In this document: piece by piece, positions 16,482-25,090 of the stretch
How positions within the stretch are numbered: position 1 is the stretch's first letter
Layout: each line of letters opens with the position of its first letter
Assembly: GCA_947088865.1 (NCBI GenBank)
Contig: CAMUHY010000009.1
Span: 1-64,000, forward strand
Direction: 5' to 3'
Length of the DNA: 64,000 nt
Source of the DNA: an uncultured Eubacterium sp.
GTDB taxonomy: Bacteria; Bacillota; Clostridia; Lachnospirales; Lachnospiraceae
Program-made: the position numbers and the translations under genes
The notes under the pieces: generated by a model
Told to the model about the DNA's origin: nothing
Database searches by the model: none
The model's input: the letters and a program-made list of their open reading frames with translations, nothing else

Positions 16482-17549
16482 ATGCTTAAAATAAATAAAA
16501 ATTTTTTAAAAAGTGAAGAAATTTTTAGTGATGAGATAGCATATATTGCCTCTTATATAATTAATACCCTTTTTTTAATATTACATATATTTCTTGAAAT
16601 TTATTATGTTGTGATTGCCGCTAATTGGATGGTTAAATTAAATATTATTAGTTTAATATTAGGGATATTGAATTTTTGTTTAATTAAATGTGAAAAGACA
16701 AAACTTTTTGTTAATGTGTTGTTTTATGAGGTAATGATTCATGTAACCATAGCAACATTATGTTTTGGCTGGGATTGTGGTTTTCAAGATTTTCATATTG
16801 CAATTATTGTCCTAGTATTTTTTGGTAATTATTTTTCTCAAAAGATGGGACATAATGATGTACATCCATTAAAATTTTGTGTGTTGGATATTATAGCTTA
16901 TATTTTTTCATTTTTATGGTTTAATTGGTTTGAGGAGATTTATAGTATAAGCAGCCGATTGCAAAAATACACGCAATTGTTATCAGCATTTGTTGTATTT
17001 TTTATTGTTATAGTTTTTATGTGGATATTGACTCAATTTACTGTACGAGTAGAAGAGGCTATGAATAAGAAAGCGCAATTTGATGAATTAACTCAATTGC
17101 CAAATCGATATTATTTGATGGCTCATTTTAAACAGCTTATGACAAAAGATAATGGGCAAGATAATTATTTAGCAATTATGGATATTGACGATTTTAAAAA
17201 GGTTAATGATACATATGGACATAATTGTGGGGATTATGTTCTCAAAGAAATTGCTTGTTTGATAACAAAATATTCCAAAGGTGGATTTGTATGCCGATGG
17301 GGAGGCGAAGAGTTTATTATATTAGGTAGTGTTGAAATTGATATGAAAAATCAATGCAGAATATTAAATGATATAAGAAAATTTGTGGGCAATCATGATT
17401 TTAAATATGAAGAATATAAATTTAATATAACAATAACGATGGGGGTTGCTGTTTATGAACAAGGGCAAAGTGTAGAAGAGTGGGTAAATGTTGCAGATAA
17501 AAAATTATATGCAGGAAAATATAGCGGTAAAAATAAGCTTGTATTTTAA
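16482..17549 (+). CDS. Membrane-bound diguanylate cyclase (GGDEF)
   Basis: 355 residues: five or six transmembrane helices in the first 190 residues, then a GGDEF domain with LTQLPNRYYL, MDIDDFKKVNDTYGH and the active-site RWGGEEF. It should make c-di-GMP from two GTP. The RxxD inhibitory site upstream of the GGEEF is not evident, so product inhibition may be absent. The N-terminal domain is not a recognised sensor. The start follows GGAGGGG. Its TAA stop falls at the first bases of a full-length dispersed repeat. Confidence 0.88.
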   Translation: MLKINKNFLKSEEIFSDEIAYIASYIINTLFLILHIFLEIYYVVIAANWMVKLNIISLILGILNFCLIKCEKTKLFVNVLFYEVMIHVTIATLCFGWDCGFQDFHIAIIVLVFFGNYFSQKMGHNDVHPLKFCVLDIIAYIFSFLWFNWFEEIYSISSRLQKYTQLLSAFVVFFIVIVFMWILTQFTVRVEEAMNKKAQFDELTQLPNRYYLMAHFKQLMTKDNGQDNYLAIMDIDDFKKVNDTYGHNCGDYVLKEIACLITKYSKGGFVCRWGGEEFIILGSVEIDMKNQCRILNDIRKFVGNHDFKYEEYKFNITITMGVAVYEQGQSVEEWVNVADKKLYAGKYSGKNKLVF

Positions 17550-17706
17550 CCTCATCAAGGAAGTCCCCCCACTTCAATGTTGTAAAGGCATAAGTGGGAG
17601 TGAAGACTTGCTTGTTTTAGTGGGAGTATAAGCTCCCACTGAAAAGCTACGATAGTAGCTAGAGGTTATGAGCAAGCAGCGTAGCGGATTGCGAATATCC
17701 GCTTAA
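17546..17706 (+). repeat. Dispersed repeat, full-length reference copy
   Basis: About 161 bp, from TTAACCTCATCAAGGAAG to GCGAATATCCGCTTAA. Hairpins in order: CCCACTT...AAGTGGG, AGTGGGAG-TATAAG-CTCCCACT, AGCTAC-GATA-GTAGCT and GCGGAT-TGCGAAT-ATCCGC. It begins within the stop codon of the GGDEF gene. It has no open frame and no transposase, so it is non-autonomous. Confidence 0.9.
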
Positions 17707-17819
17707 TAAAAATTTAAAAAAAATTTTAATATATGTTGCAAAAAATTGTGCTATACTTTACAATGATTGCAACATACATAAATTTAAATTTTGTATGGGA
17801 ATTTGGAGGATTGTTATTT

Positions 17820-18335
17820 ATGGCAAAGAAAAAGGCCGATGCAGCAAAAACAGTTGCAAAAAAACAGAATATTAAAGAAGACATAATGAATGAAACAGAA
17901 GCAATCGTAGAGACATCAGAAGCAGAAGCAGAAGAACAAGAAACAAAGACAGAAGAGCCAAATGGAGATAAAACAATGGAAGAGCAAGTAGAAGAAGTAA
18001 TTGATGCTGTTAAAGAAACAACAGAAAAGGTAGCTAAGAAGGCTGCAAAAGCTACAAAAAGTGCTGCTTCTAAAGTAAAAAAAGAAGCAAAGAAAGTAGC
18101 TAAGGAAACAGTAAAAAAGGTTAAGGATAAGAAAGAACTTGTCCCAGAAGTATTTATACAATATGAAGCAATAGAGGCTAAAACAGAAGATATTATAGAG
18201 AATATTAAAAAGGCTTATGTTGCTGATGGACATTATGTTGCAGGTATCAAAGACCTTAAAGTTTATATTAAGCCGGAAGATGGCTGTGCATATTATGTAA
18301 TTAATGGCTCATATGCTGGAAATGTTTTGCTTTAA
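17820..18335 (+). CDS. DUF6465 family protein with a charged Lys/Ala/Glu-rich N-terminal half
   Basis: 171 residues. The first 100 are acidic then Lys/Ala-rich and resemble a histone-like or coiled segment (KVAKKAAKATKSAASKVKKEA). The last 65 form the compact domain typical of Lachnospiraceae DUF6465: VFIQYEAIEAKTEDIIENIKKAY, then IKDLKVYIKPEDGCAYYVING. No function is established. Lysine-rich alanine repeats could bind nucleic acid, but this is composition only. The ATG at 17820 follows TTTGGAGGA; an upstream in-frame start at 17733 lacks a ribosome site. Confidence 0.75.
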   Translation: MAKKKADAAKTVAKKQNIKEDIMNETEAIVETSEAEAEEQETKTEEPNGDKTMEEQVEEVIDAVKETTEKVAKKAAKATKSAASKVKKEAKKVAKETVKKVKDKKELVPEVFIQYEAIEAKTEDIIENIKKAYVADGHYVAGIKDLKVYIKPEDGCAYYVINGSYAGNVLL

Positions 18336-18361
18336 AAAATTTATTTGTAAATTCTGTCTAT

Positions 18362-18415
18362 AAACAAAAAGTTTTGCTATTTATAAGTTTCGCTATGCGA
18401 AACTTTTTGTTTGAC
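18362..18415 (+). terminator. Terminator with alternative stems after the DUF6465 gene
   Basis: AAACAAAAAGTTT (18362-18374) pairs with AAACTTTTTGTTT (18400-18412); a shorter inner hairpin AAGTTTCGC-TAT-GCGAAACTT competes. It ends the DUF6465 transcript. Confidence 0.75.
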
Positions 18416-18431
18416 ATAGGAATGTCTCACA

Positions 18432-18502
18432 AGGCAGATTATAAATATCTGCTTGAACATAAGGATGGCTCGCAAAGCGTGTCATCCGTTGTTTATGTAT
18501 AG
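18432..18502. other. Structured intergenic segment upstream of queD
   Basis: GGCAGATTATAAATATCTGC (18433 on) looks like the terminal hairpin of the dispersed repeat. It is followed by an imperfect stem ACATAAGGATG...CATCCGTTGTTTATGT. The whole gap to queD is about 240 bp. No preQ1 riboswitch consensus is seen. Confidence 0.4.
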
Positions 18503-18573
18503 GAATATAATTTTAAAAATTTCTATATAGATAAAAAGCAAGAGAATTGTTACATTAAAGGAATGAGGGGAAG

Positions 18574-18996
18574 ATGTATTATATTACAACAGAAACAAGT
18601 TTTGATGCAGCGCATTTTTTAAAGGACTATGAAGGAAAATGTAAAAATATTCATGGTCATCGTTGGAGAGTTGTCATAAAAATTCAGTCAAAAGAATTGC
18701 TAAAAGATAAGCAGCATAATGGAATGATTGTAGATTTTAAAGAGTTAAAAAATGATTTAAAGGAATTAACAGAACAATTTGACCATACGTTTATTTTTGA
18801 AAAAGGTTCTTTAAAAGATGAATTGATAGAATTATTAAAAAATGAAAATTTTGAATTAAGCGAAGTAGAATTTAGACCAACAGCAGAAAATTTTTCAAAA
18901 TATTTTTATGATTCTTTGACAGATAGAGGATATCAAGTTGCAGAGGCAATGGTTTATGAGACGCCTAATAATATGGCTAGTTATTGTGAAAAATAG
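18574..18996 (+). CDS. queD: 6-carboxy-5,6,7,8-tetrahydropterin synthase
   Basis: 140 residues of the PTPS/QueD fold. Zinc-ligand histidines are seen in FDAAHFL and IHGHRWRV, with a catalytic Cys in GKCKNIHGH and the QFDHTFIFE motif. It turns 7,8-dihydroneopterin triphosphate into 6-carboxytetrahydropterin, step two of preQ1 synthesis. It heads a run with queE, folE, queC and queF, so QueD rather than biopterin synthase is clear. The start follows AATGAGGGG. The gap to queE is 68 bp. Confidence 0.93.
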   Translation: MYYITTETSFDAAHFLKDYEGKCKNIHGHRWRVVIKIQSKELLKDKQHNGMIVDFKELKNDLKELTEQFDHTFIFEKGSLKDELIELLKNENFELSEVEFRPTAENFSKYFYDSLTDRGYQVAEAMVYETPNNMASYCEK

Positions 18997-19064
18997 ATTA
19001 AGAAATAGAAAATTATACGAAATAGCTATTTATGTGTAAAATTGGTGCAGAGGTGAGGAATACA

Positions 19065-19730
19065 ATGGCAAATTTTGAGGTAGTAGAACATTTTGTAAGT
19101 ATTAATGGAGAAGGAGCAAAAGCAGGACAGTTAGCTTTATTTATTCGGTTAAAAGGCTGTAATTTAAAATGTAAATATTGTGATACACAGTGGGCTAATG
19201 ATGTAGATGCAGATTGTGTAATGATGTCTGAAGAGGATATTGCAAAATTAATTGAAGATTCAAAAATACAGAATGTTACTATAACAGGCGGCGAACCATT
19301 GTGGAGAGAACATATGGACATACTGCTTAAAAGAATAAGCACCATTTCGGATATTTATATAGAGATAGAAACAAATGGAAGTATCAATTTAGCAGATTAT
19401 AAAAATATTTCGGATAAAATAACGTTTACAGTAGATTATAAATTGGGATGCAGCGGAATGGAACAAAATATGTTTATGGAAAATTATAATAATTTAACAA
19501 AAAAGGATACTGTAAAATTTGTTGTGGGAAATAAAGAAGATTTAATAAAAGCGAAAAATATAATAGAACATATTAAGGAAAGTGGTGTGAAATTATATTT
19601 AAGTCCAGTATTTGATAGTATAGAACCAAAAGATATTGTTCAGTTTATGATTGATAATAAGATGAATGGCGTAAATCTTCAATTACAGCTTCATAAATAT
19701 ATATGGAATCCATCGCAAAGGGGTGTTTGA
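19065..19730 (+). CDS. queE: 7-carboxy-7-deazaguanine synthase (radical SAM)
   Basis: 221 residues: SINGEGAKAGQLALFIRLKGC followed by the radical-SAM cluster CNLKCKYCDT (CxxxCxxC), then TITGGEPLW for SAM binding. It converts 6-carboxytetrahydropterin to 7-carboxy-7-deazaguanine. The ATG at 19065 lies 7 bp after GTGAGG; an upstream in-frame ATG at 19032 has no such site. folE starts 6 bp after the stop, so the two are coupled. Confidence 0.92.
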   Translation: MANFEVVEHFVSINGEGAKAGQLALFIRLKGCNLKCKYCDTQWANDVDADCVMMSEEDIAKLIEDSKIQNVTITGGEPLWREHMDILLKRISTISDIYIEIETNGSINLADYKNISDKITFTVDYKLGCSGMEQNMFMENYNNLTKKDTVKFVVGNKEDLIKAKNIIEHIKESGVKLYLSPVFDSIEPKDIVQFMIDNKMNGVNLQLQLHKYIWNPSQRGV

Positions 19731-19736
19731 TAAATT

Positions 19737-20303
19737 ATGATAGATACACAGGCAATTAAAGAGCATATAAGAGGTATTATTATGGCGTTAGGTGATGACC
19801 CTCAAAGGGAGGGGCTTATTGAAACGCCTGATAGAGTAGCTCGAATGTATGAAGAAGTTTTTGAAGGTATGAATTATACAAATGATGATATAGCACAAAT
19901 GTATGGCAAGACATTTGAAAAGCCAAAGCAAAATGGTGATGATATGGTTGTTGTCAAAGATATTGAAGTTTTTAGCTATTGTGAACACCATATTGCATTG
20001 ATGTATAATATGAAAGTTACCGTTGCCTATATTCCAAAAGATAAAATAATTGGTTTAAGTAAAATTGCACGAATTGCAGATATGGTTGCAAAGAGGCTTC
20101 AGGTTCAAGAACGCATTGGAAGTGATATAGCGGAGATTATGCAAAAAGTGACAGGAAGCGAGGATATAGCAGTACTGATAGAAGCAAATCATAGCTGTAT
20201 GACAGCGCGTGGCATTAAAAATGCTGAGGCAAAGACATTTACAAGCAAATTGTGCGGACGGTTTAAAACAGAACCAGAATTATATAATAGAGTAAAACAA
20301 TAG
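19737..20303 (+). CDS. folE: GTP cyclohydrolase I
   Basis: 188 residues with the FolE signature: [16 protein letters not shown], then [34 protein letters not shown], and [10 protein letters not shown]. Zinc ligands are the Cys/His of YCEHH and the HSCM Cys. It makes 7,8-dihydroneopterin triphosphate from GTP, the shared entry to folate and queuosine; the position between queE and queC suggests it mainly serves preQ1 here. The start follows AAAGGGGTG. Confidence 0.94.
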   Translation: MIDTQAIKEHIRGIIMALGDDPQREGLIETPDRVARMYEEVFEGMNYTNDDIAQMYGKTFEKPKQNGDDMVVVKDIEVFSYCEHHIALMYNMKVTVAYIPKDKIIGLSKIARIADMVAKRLQVQERIGSDIAEIMQKVTGSEDIAVLIEANHSCMTARGIKNAEAKTFTSKLCGRFKTEPELYNRVKQ

Positions 20304-20386
20304 TTGGAAGTAAAAATGCAAGTAAATAGGTTTTCAATGCAAATTTGTGCAGATATAAACAAATAATAGAAAATGGAGGAAAATAG

Positions 20387-21073
20387 GTGAAAGTATTAGT
20401 GCTAGTAAGTGGAGGAATTGACAGCACGACATGTCTTGCAATAATGGTAGAGCAATTTGGCAAGGAAAATGTACATGCTTTATCTATGTATTATGGACAA
20501 AAGCATGATAAAGAACTTTCATGTGCAAAAGCAGTTGCCGATTATTATGGTGTTTCGTATAGTCAAATGGATTTGTCTATCATATTTAAAGAAAGCAATT
20601 GTTCACTGTTAAGTCATTCAAATCAAGATATTCCTCATGAATCATATGCTAATCAGTTAAATAAAATAGAAGAAACAACGGTTTCAACATATGTGCCATT
20701 TAGGAATGGATTATTTCTTTCTTGTGCGGCAAGTATCGCATTGTCAAAAAATTGCGATATTATCTGTTATGGGGCGCATAGTGATGATGCCGCTGGCAAT
20801 GCTTATCCCGATTGCAGTACGGCTTTTAATAAGGCAATGAATGAGGCTATATATTTGGGAAGTGGTAATAAAGTTAAAATAGAAGCGCCGTTTGTTAATA
20901 TGACAAAAAAAGATGTAGTTGCTAAGGGATTAGAGTTAAAGGTTCCATATGAACTTACCTGGAGTTGTTATGAAGGACATGACAAAGCTTGTGGTGTGTG
21001 TGGAACATGCAGAGATAGAAAAAAAGCGTTTGAAGAAAATGGTGTGATAGACCCTATTTCGTATGAGATATAA
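20387..21073 (+). CDS. queC: 7-cyano-7-deazaguanine synthase
   Basis: 228 residues of the adenine-nucleotide alpha-hydrolase fold: LVLVSGGIDSTTCLA ATP loop at the N-terminus, CYGAHSDDAAG, and the C-terminal zinc site CYEGHDKACGVCGTC with four cysteines. It converts 7-carboxy-7-deazaguanine to preQ0 with ATP and ammonia. The start is GTG at 20387 after GGAGGA. The reading order and context fix the assignment. Confidence 0.94.
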   Translation: MKVLVLVSGGIDSTTCLAIMVEQFGKENVHALSMYYGQKHDKELSCAKAVADYYGVSYSQMDLSIIFKESNCSLLSHSNQDIPHESYANQLNKIEETTVSTYVPFRNGLFLSCAASIALSKNCDIICYGAHSDDAAGNAYPDCSTAFNKAMNEAIYLGSGNKVKIEAPFVNMTKKDVVAKGLELKVPYELTWSCYEGHDKACGVCGTCRDRKKAFEENGVIDPISYEI

Positions 21074-21192
21074 AGTTTGATATTGTAATTTGTGTTTTCG
21101 CGTTATTTGACATAAAGGGATTAAAAAAATGTCTTAAAATTTTCTAACTTAGAGGTTCTTGTGTAAAAAATAGTGCAGAAATGAGGATTAAT

Positions 21193-21687
21193 ATGGGAAG
21201 AAGTAAAGAGGAAGTAAAAGATTTATCATTGTTAGGAAATCAACAGGTTTCATATTCTAGTAATTATAATCCTAATATTTTAGAAACATTTGACAATAAG
21301 CATCAAAATCACGATTATTTTGTTAAGTTTAATTGTCCTGAGTTTACTAGTTTATGTCCTATTACAGGACAACCTGATTTTGCAACAATCACTATATCAT
21401 ATGTGCCGGATATTAAGATGGTTGAGAGTAAGTCATTAAAATTATATTTATTTAGCTTTAGAAATCATGGCGATTTCCATGAAGATTGTATCAATATTAT
21501 TATGGAAGATTTAATAAAAGTTATGAATCCAAAATATATTGAGGTGTGGGGAAAATTTACACCTAGAGGAGGAATATCAATTGACCCTTATTGCAATTAT
21601 GGAAGACCAGGCACAAAATGGGAGGAAGTAGCGTTTAAACGACTTACAGAACATGATATGTATCCAGAAAAGGTAGATAATAGATAA
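21193..21687 (+). CDS. queF: NADPH-dependent 7-cyano-7-deazaguanine reductase
   Basis: 164 residues, the short unimodular QueF. The T-fold active site appears as [14 protein letters not shown] with the nucleophilic Cys, followed by the substrate glutamate region [21 protein letters not shown]. It reduces preQ0 to preQ1, completing the set in this cluster. The ATG at 21193 is chosen because ATGAGG at 21181 is its ribosome binding site. The gap of about 110 bp after queC may hold a separate leader. Confidence 0.93.
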   Translation: MGRSKEEVKDLSLLGNQQVSYSSNYNPNILETFDNKHQNHDYFVKFNCPEFTSLCPITGQPDFATITISYVPDIKMVESKSLKLYLFSFRNHGDFHEDCINIIMEDLIKVMNPKYIEVWGKFTPRGGISIDPYCNYGRPGTKWEEVAFKRLTEHDMYPEKVDNR

Positions 21688-21720
21688 AGTTACAAAAGTA
21701 GAAAGGTTATGGTTATAAAA

Positions 21721-23280
21721 ATGAAGGTAGTAAAAAAATCATTTAGACATCTGATTATAGTTTTATTTATTGTCTCACTTGCCGCATCCATGTTGATTGG
21801 ATGTGGAGGCGATAATGATGCTAAGGATGATAATGTAGGCGATGGTAAGCTGGTGTCAGGCAGTGAATTTACGGTAGGTTTTGATGCAGAGTTTCCGCCA
21901 TATGGATATAAAGATGACAATGGCGAATATGTTGGCTTTGACTTAGACTTAGCGCAGGAAGTTTGTAACAGAAATGGTTGGACATTGGTAAAACAGCCAA
22001 TTGACTGGGATTCTAAGGATATGGAATTAAATTCTGGAACAATTAGCTGCATTTGGAATGGATTTACGATAGATGGAAGAGAAAATGAATATACATGGTC
22101 TTCTGCATATATTGATAATTCTCAAGTAGTCGTTGTAAAGAGCAATTCATCAATTGAAAAGTTGGATGATTTAAAAGGTAAAGTTGTTTTAGTGCAGACA
22201 GATTCATCTGCTTTGGCAGCTTTTACGGGAGAAAATGCAGAAGAAAGAAATCTTGCACTTGCAAAAAGTTTTTCTTCACTTCAGCAAGTGTCTGATTACA
22301 ATAGTGCATTTATGAATTTAGAGGCAGGTTCTGTGGATGCCATTTGTATGGATATAGGTGTTGCAAGATATGAGTTAGAAGCCAGAGGCGGCGCGTTTAA
22401 AATGTTAAAAGAGCATGTATCTTCTGAACAGTATGGTGTAGGATTTAAAAAGGGCAATAAGGCGCTTAGAAATCAAGTTCAAAAAAGTTTGGAAGAGATG
22501 TTATCCGATGGAACATTAGAGGAGATAGCGAAGAAATGGGGCGTTGACGAGAGTATCTGTCTGGGTAAAGAAGGCGCTGATGCGGTTATGAAGGCAGAAA
22601 AAGACACAGAGAAAGAAAAACCATTTTTTAAGCAGTTTGTTGAAATTGTTGGACTTTTGTCAAGTGGTATGTTAGCGTCATTGGCAATTTTTGTACTTAC
22701 ATTGATTTTTTCTTTGCCGCTCGGATTACTTATTACGTTTATTAGGACTTCAAAATTGAAAGTTTTGCAGTGGATTGCACGAATTTACATATCAATTCTT
22801 AGAGGAACTCCATTGATGCTGCAATTGTTAGTAGTATTTTTTGGACCATATTATATATTTGATATATCGTTATCCTATTCATACCGATTTTATGCAGTTA
22901 TTATTGGATTTTCATTAAATTATGCAGCATATTTTGCTGAGATTTTTAGAGCAGGAATTGCGGCAGTTCCAGTGGGACAGCATGAAGCTGCACAAGTACT
23001 TGGCTATTCTAAAGTACAAACATTTTGTAAGATTGTATTTCCACAGATGGTTAAACATGTGCTTCCTCCAGTGACAAATGAGGTTATAACACTTGTCAAG
23101 GATACATCATTAGCGTTTGCATTAGCTTATACAGAAATGTTTACATTGGCAAAACAGGTTGCCGCTTCAAAGGCAAGTATTATGCCATTATTTGTGGCAG
23201 GTATATTTTACTATATATTTAATTTTATTGTAGCATGGCTGATGGAAAAGGTTGAGAAAAAGCTGGAATATTACAGGTAG
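21721..23280 (+). CDS. Amino-acid ABC transporter, fused substrate-binding protein and permease
   Basis: 519 residues. A lipoprotein signal ends in LAASMLIGC; residues 35-270 form a polar amino-acid binding domain (FTVGFDAEFPPYGYKDDNGEYVGFDLDLAQEV pattern, IDWDSK, IWNGFTIDGRE). From about 300 the protein becomes a membrane domain with the permease EAA-type loop near GQHEAAQVLGYSKVQTFCKIVFPQ. Fusion of binding protein and permease into one chain is a known Gram-positive form (GlnP type). With the next gene it forms an importer for a polar amino acid or cystine. Starts at 21709 and 21721 are both possible; 21721 has better spacing to GAAAGG. Confidence 0.9.
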   Translation: MKVVKKSFRHLIIVLFIVSLAASMLIGCGGDNDAKDDNVGDGKLVSGSEFTVGFDAEFPPYGYKDDNGEYVGFDLDLAQEVCNRNGWTLVKQPIDWDSKDMELNSGTISCIWNGFTIDGRENEYTWSSAYIDNSQVVVVKSNSSIEKLDDLKGKVVLVQTDSSALAAFTGENAEERNLALAKSFSSLQQVSDYNSAFMNLEAGSVDAICMDIGVARYELEARGGAFKMLKEHVSSEQYGVGFKKGNKALRNQVQKSLEEMLSDGTLEEIAKKWGVDESICLGKEGADAVMKAEKDTEKEKPFFKQFVEIVGLLSSGMLASLAIFVLTLIFSLPLGLLITFIRTSKLKVLQWIARIYISILRGTPLMLQLLVVFFGPYYIFDISLSYSYRFYAVIIGFSLNYAAYFAEIFRAGIAAVPVGQHEAAQVLGYSKVQTFCKIVFPQMVKHVLPPVTNEVITLVKDTSLAFALAYTEMFTLAKQVAASKASIMPLFVAGIFYYIFNFIVAWLMEKVEKKLEYYR

Positions 23281-23320
23281 AATGAAATTTTTGACATTGC
23301 ATTTCAGAATGGAGGATACA

Positions 23321-24079
23321 ATGAAGCTATTAGAAATGAATCATATTAAGAAAAGTTTTGGAAGTCTTGGCGTGCTTAAAGACATATCTATGGAAGTTGA
23401 AGAAGGGGAAGTTGTAGCGATTATAGGACCGTCAGGTTCAGGAAAATCGACATTGCTTCGATGTGCAACTCTTTTGGAAACAATTGATGAGGGGACTTTG
23501 AAATATTGTGGTGAAGAAGCCGCATCAAATACAGGTTCGGGAAAAACGGTGTATGCTTCTAAAAATAAATTACATGAGTTAAAAAATAATTTTGGTTTAG
23601 TATTCCAAAATTTTAATCTTTTCCCTCATTATTCGGTGATGAAAAATATTACTGATGCACCGATTAGTGTTCAAAAAAGGAATAAAGATGAAGTTTATAA
23701 AACTGCTGAAGAATTGCTAAAGAAAGTAGGATTGGAAGATAAAAAAGATTATTACCCATGTCAGTTGTCTGGCGGTCAGCAACAGAGAGTAGCAATTGCA
23801 AGAGCATTGGCAATGAATCCTAAAATTTTATTTTTTGATGAACCTACATCAGCACTTGACCCTGAAATTACTGCTGAAATTTTGAAAATTATGAGGGAAC
23901 TTGCCGCAGAAAAAATGACAATGGTTATTGTGACCCATGAAATTAATTTTGCCAGAAATGTTGCAGATAGAGTGATATTTATGGACAGTGGTTTTGTGAT
24001 AGAGCAGGGAACACCAAAAGACGTTATTGATAATCCTACAAATGATAGGACAAGAGCATTTTTACAAAAATTAGCCTAA
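23321..24079 (+). CDS. Amino-acid ABC transporter ATP-binding protein (GlnQ-like)
   Basis: 252 residues with Walker A GPSGSGKST, a Q-loop VFQNFNLFPHYSV, signature LSGGQQQRVAIARAL, Walker B ILFFDEPTSALDPE and H-loop VIVTHE. It powers the fused binding-protein/permease encoded 40 bp upstream. The frame is open into the previous gene, but the ATG at 23321 follows AATGGAGGA and gives the usual N-terminus MKLLEMNHIKKSFG. Confidence 0.93.
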   Translation: MKLLEMNHIKKSFGSLGVLKDISMEVEEGEVVAIIGPSGSGKSTLLRCATLLETIDEGTLKYCGEEAASNTGSGKTVYASKNKLHELKNNFGLVFQNFNLFPHYSVMKNITDAPISVQKRNKDEVYKTAEELLKKVGLEDKKDYYPCQLSGGQQQRVAIARALAMNPKILFFDEPTSALDPEITAEILKIMRELAAEKMTMVIVTHEINFARNVADRVIFMDSGFVIEQGTPKDVIDNPTNDRTRAFLQKLA

Positions 24080-24102
24080 GAATGGATAACACAAATAAAG
24101 TC

Positions 24103-24131
24103 TTGAAAATATTGAGATTTTATGTTAATCT
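24103..24131 (+). promoter_or_regulatory. Promoter of the tRNA-Gly gene
   Basis: TTGAAA (24103-24108), 17 bp, TAATCT (24126-24131), placing the start a few bases before the mature tRNA. Confidence 0.7.
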
Positions 24132-24142
24132 ATACCTGGCAG

Positions 24143-24213
24143 GCAGATATGGTCTATCGGTATGACCTCAGCTTCCCAAGCTGATGAGGCGGGTTCGACT
24201 CCCGTTATCTGCT
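24143..24213 (+). tRNA. tRNA-Gly (anticodon CCC)
   Basis: Cloverleaf: acceptor GCAGATA pairs with TATCTGC, D arm GTC/GAC, anticodon stem TCAGC/GCTGA with loop TTCCCAA (anticodon CCC), and T arm with loop TTCGACT. 71 nt; the 3' CCA is not encoded. It is a lone tRNA with its own promoter and terminator. Confidence 0.95.
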
Positions 24214-24224
24214 CTATTTAGTAA

Positions 24225-24264
24225 AAAGACGCATGATTTACAATTTGCTGTATCATGCGTCTTT
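24225..24264 (+). terminator. Terminator after tRNA-Gly
   Basis: AAAGACGCATGAT (24225-24237) pairs perfectly with ATCATGCGTCTTT (24252-24264); A- and T-runs on the two sides allow use in either direction. Confidence 0.9.
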
Positions 24265-24282
24265 ATGTTGTTATTTTGATAG

Positions 24283-24322
24283 TTAAGCGGATATTCGCAA
24301 TCCGCTACGTTGCTTGCTTATG
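24283..24322 (-). repeat. Dispersed repeat, truncated end at the Rpn gene stop codon
   Basis: TTAAGCGGATATTCGCAATCCGC then TACGTTGCTTGCTTATG: one end of the element only. The minus-strand TAA stop of the Rpn-like gene (24318-24320) falls inside it. Confidence 0.75.
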
Positions 24323-24977
24323 CCATTTGCTTAACCTCAGCTTCAAGTTGTTTTAATTCGTCAAGTGATAGTGAAGGAATATAGTCTGCAATTTCTTCAA
24401 GTGGCATTTTGCCCTTTTTAATCATTCTTTTTGCAGTTTCTTTTGCATTATCTAATGCCGCTTTCCTTGCTGCTTCATTTCTCATATCTTCGGGATTGGT
24501 ACATGAAAAATCGTACATTAATTTACCGATTTCATCATTGCCCCTGTATTTCCCATTAACATATATGATATGCGAACCATCGCCAAACAATACTTTATTT
24601 TCTTTGATTGTGACATATCGCTCTACTGGATATATCGGCTGATTTCCTTTCATTACATCAGTTTCTGTAATAAAAATAACATAGCTATCGGGAATATCCT
24701 TTGTATCATCTCCAGGTTTTAATATATGTGCGTCCAATAGACTGCTGTTATGCCTTGCTCTTTTTTCGCCTGCTCCTGTGCCTGACCTTTGAATTTCTAC
24801 GTCAAATTCTTTTTTGGTATTGTCAATTGCATGGACATCTAAAATAGCAGAACGCCCCTGTAAATTTTTCATTGGCTCTTGTGTGCGAATGGTCTGAATT
24901 GTTATATCCTTTCGTCCTAAAATAATCCGAAGTATCAGTTCTACGCCTTCATAATTATCTGCAAGACAAACAGTCAT
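24318..24977 (-). pseudogene. Rpn-family PD-(D/E)XK nuclease/putative transposase, N-terminally truncated
   Basis: 219 residues. NLQGRSAILDVHAIDNTKKEFDVEIQRSGTG is the PD-(D/E)XK core (catalytic Asp, then Glu-x-Gln) of the recombination-promoting nuclease family, with a typical C-terminal helical tail. Full members start about 40 residues earlier with a phenylalanine-rich FK-x-IFG segment; here the frame starts at MTVCLADNYEGVELILRIILG, has no ribosome binding site, and the upstream DNA does not code for the missing part. The 3' end abuts a dispersed repeat. It is best read as a decayed or truncated copy, though the remaining frame is intact. Confidence 0.65.
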
Positions 24978-25055
24978 AAAATTAATTATTTTACCATAAT
25001 TATATTAATATTTCTATTGAATTTTTATAATAGATAATTTCAGAGCGATTTTAAT

Positions 25056-25084
25056 TTGACATTTTAAAGAGAATGTGCTAATCT
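25056..25084 (+). promoter_or_regulatory. Orphan near-consensus promoter
   Basis: TTGACA (25056-25061), exactly 17 bp, TAATCT (25079-25084). No coding region follows within 170 bp; a terminator hairpin begins about 10 bp after the predicted start site. Confidence 0.75.
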
Positions 25085-25090
25085 TTTAAA

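Noticed and set aside
17916..18233. Minus-strand frame rich in Phe, Cys and Leu
   Set aside because: A shadow of the Lys/Glu-rich DUF6465 gene, with no coding features.
21150..21192. AGAGGTTCTTGTGTAAAAAA upstream of queF resembles the start of a preQ1-I riboswitch
   Set aside because: The required CCTCT partner strand and the ACTA end are missing; only the A-rich stretch and AGAGGTTC match, so the fold cannot form.
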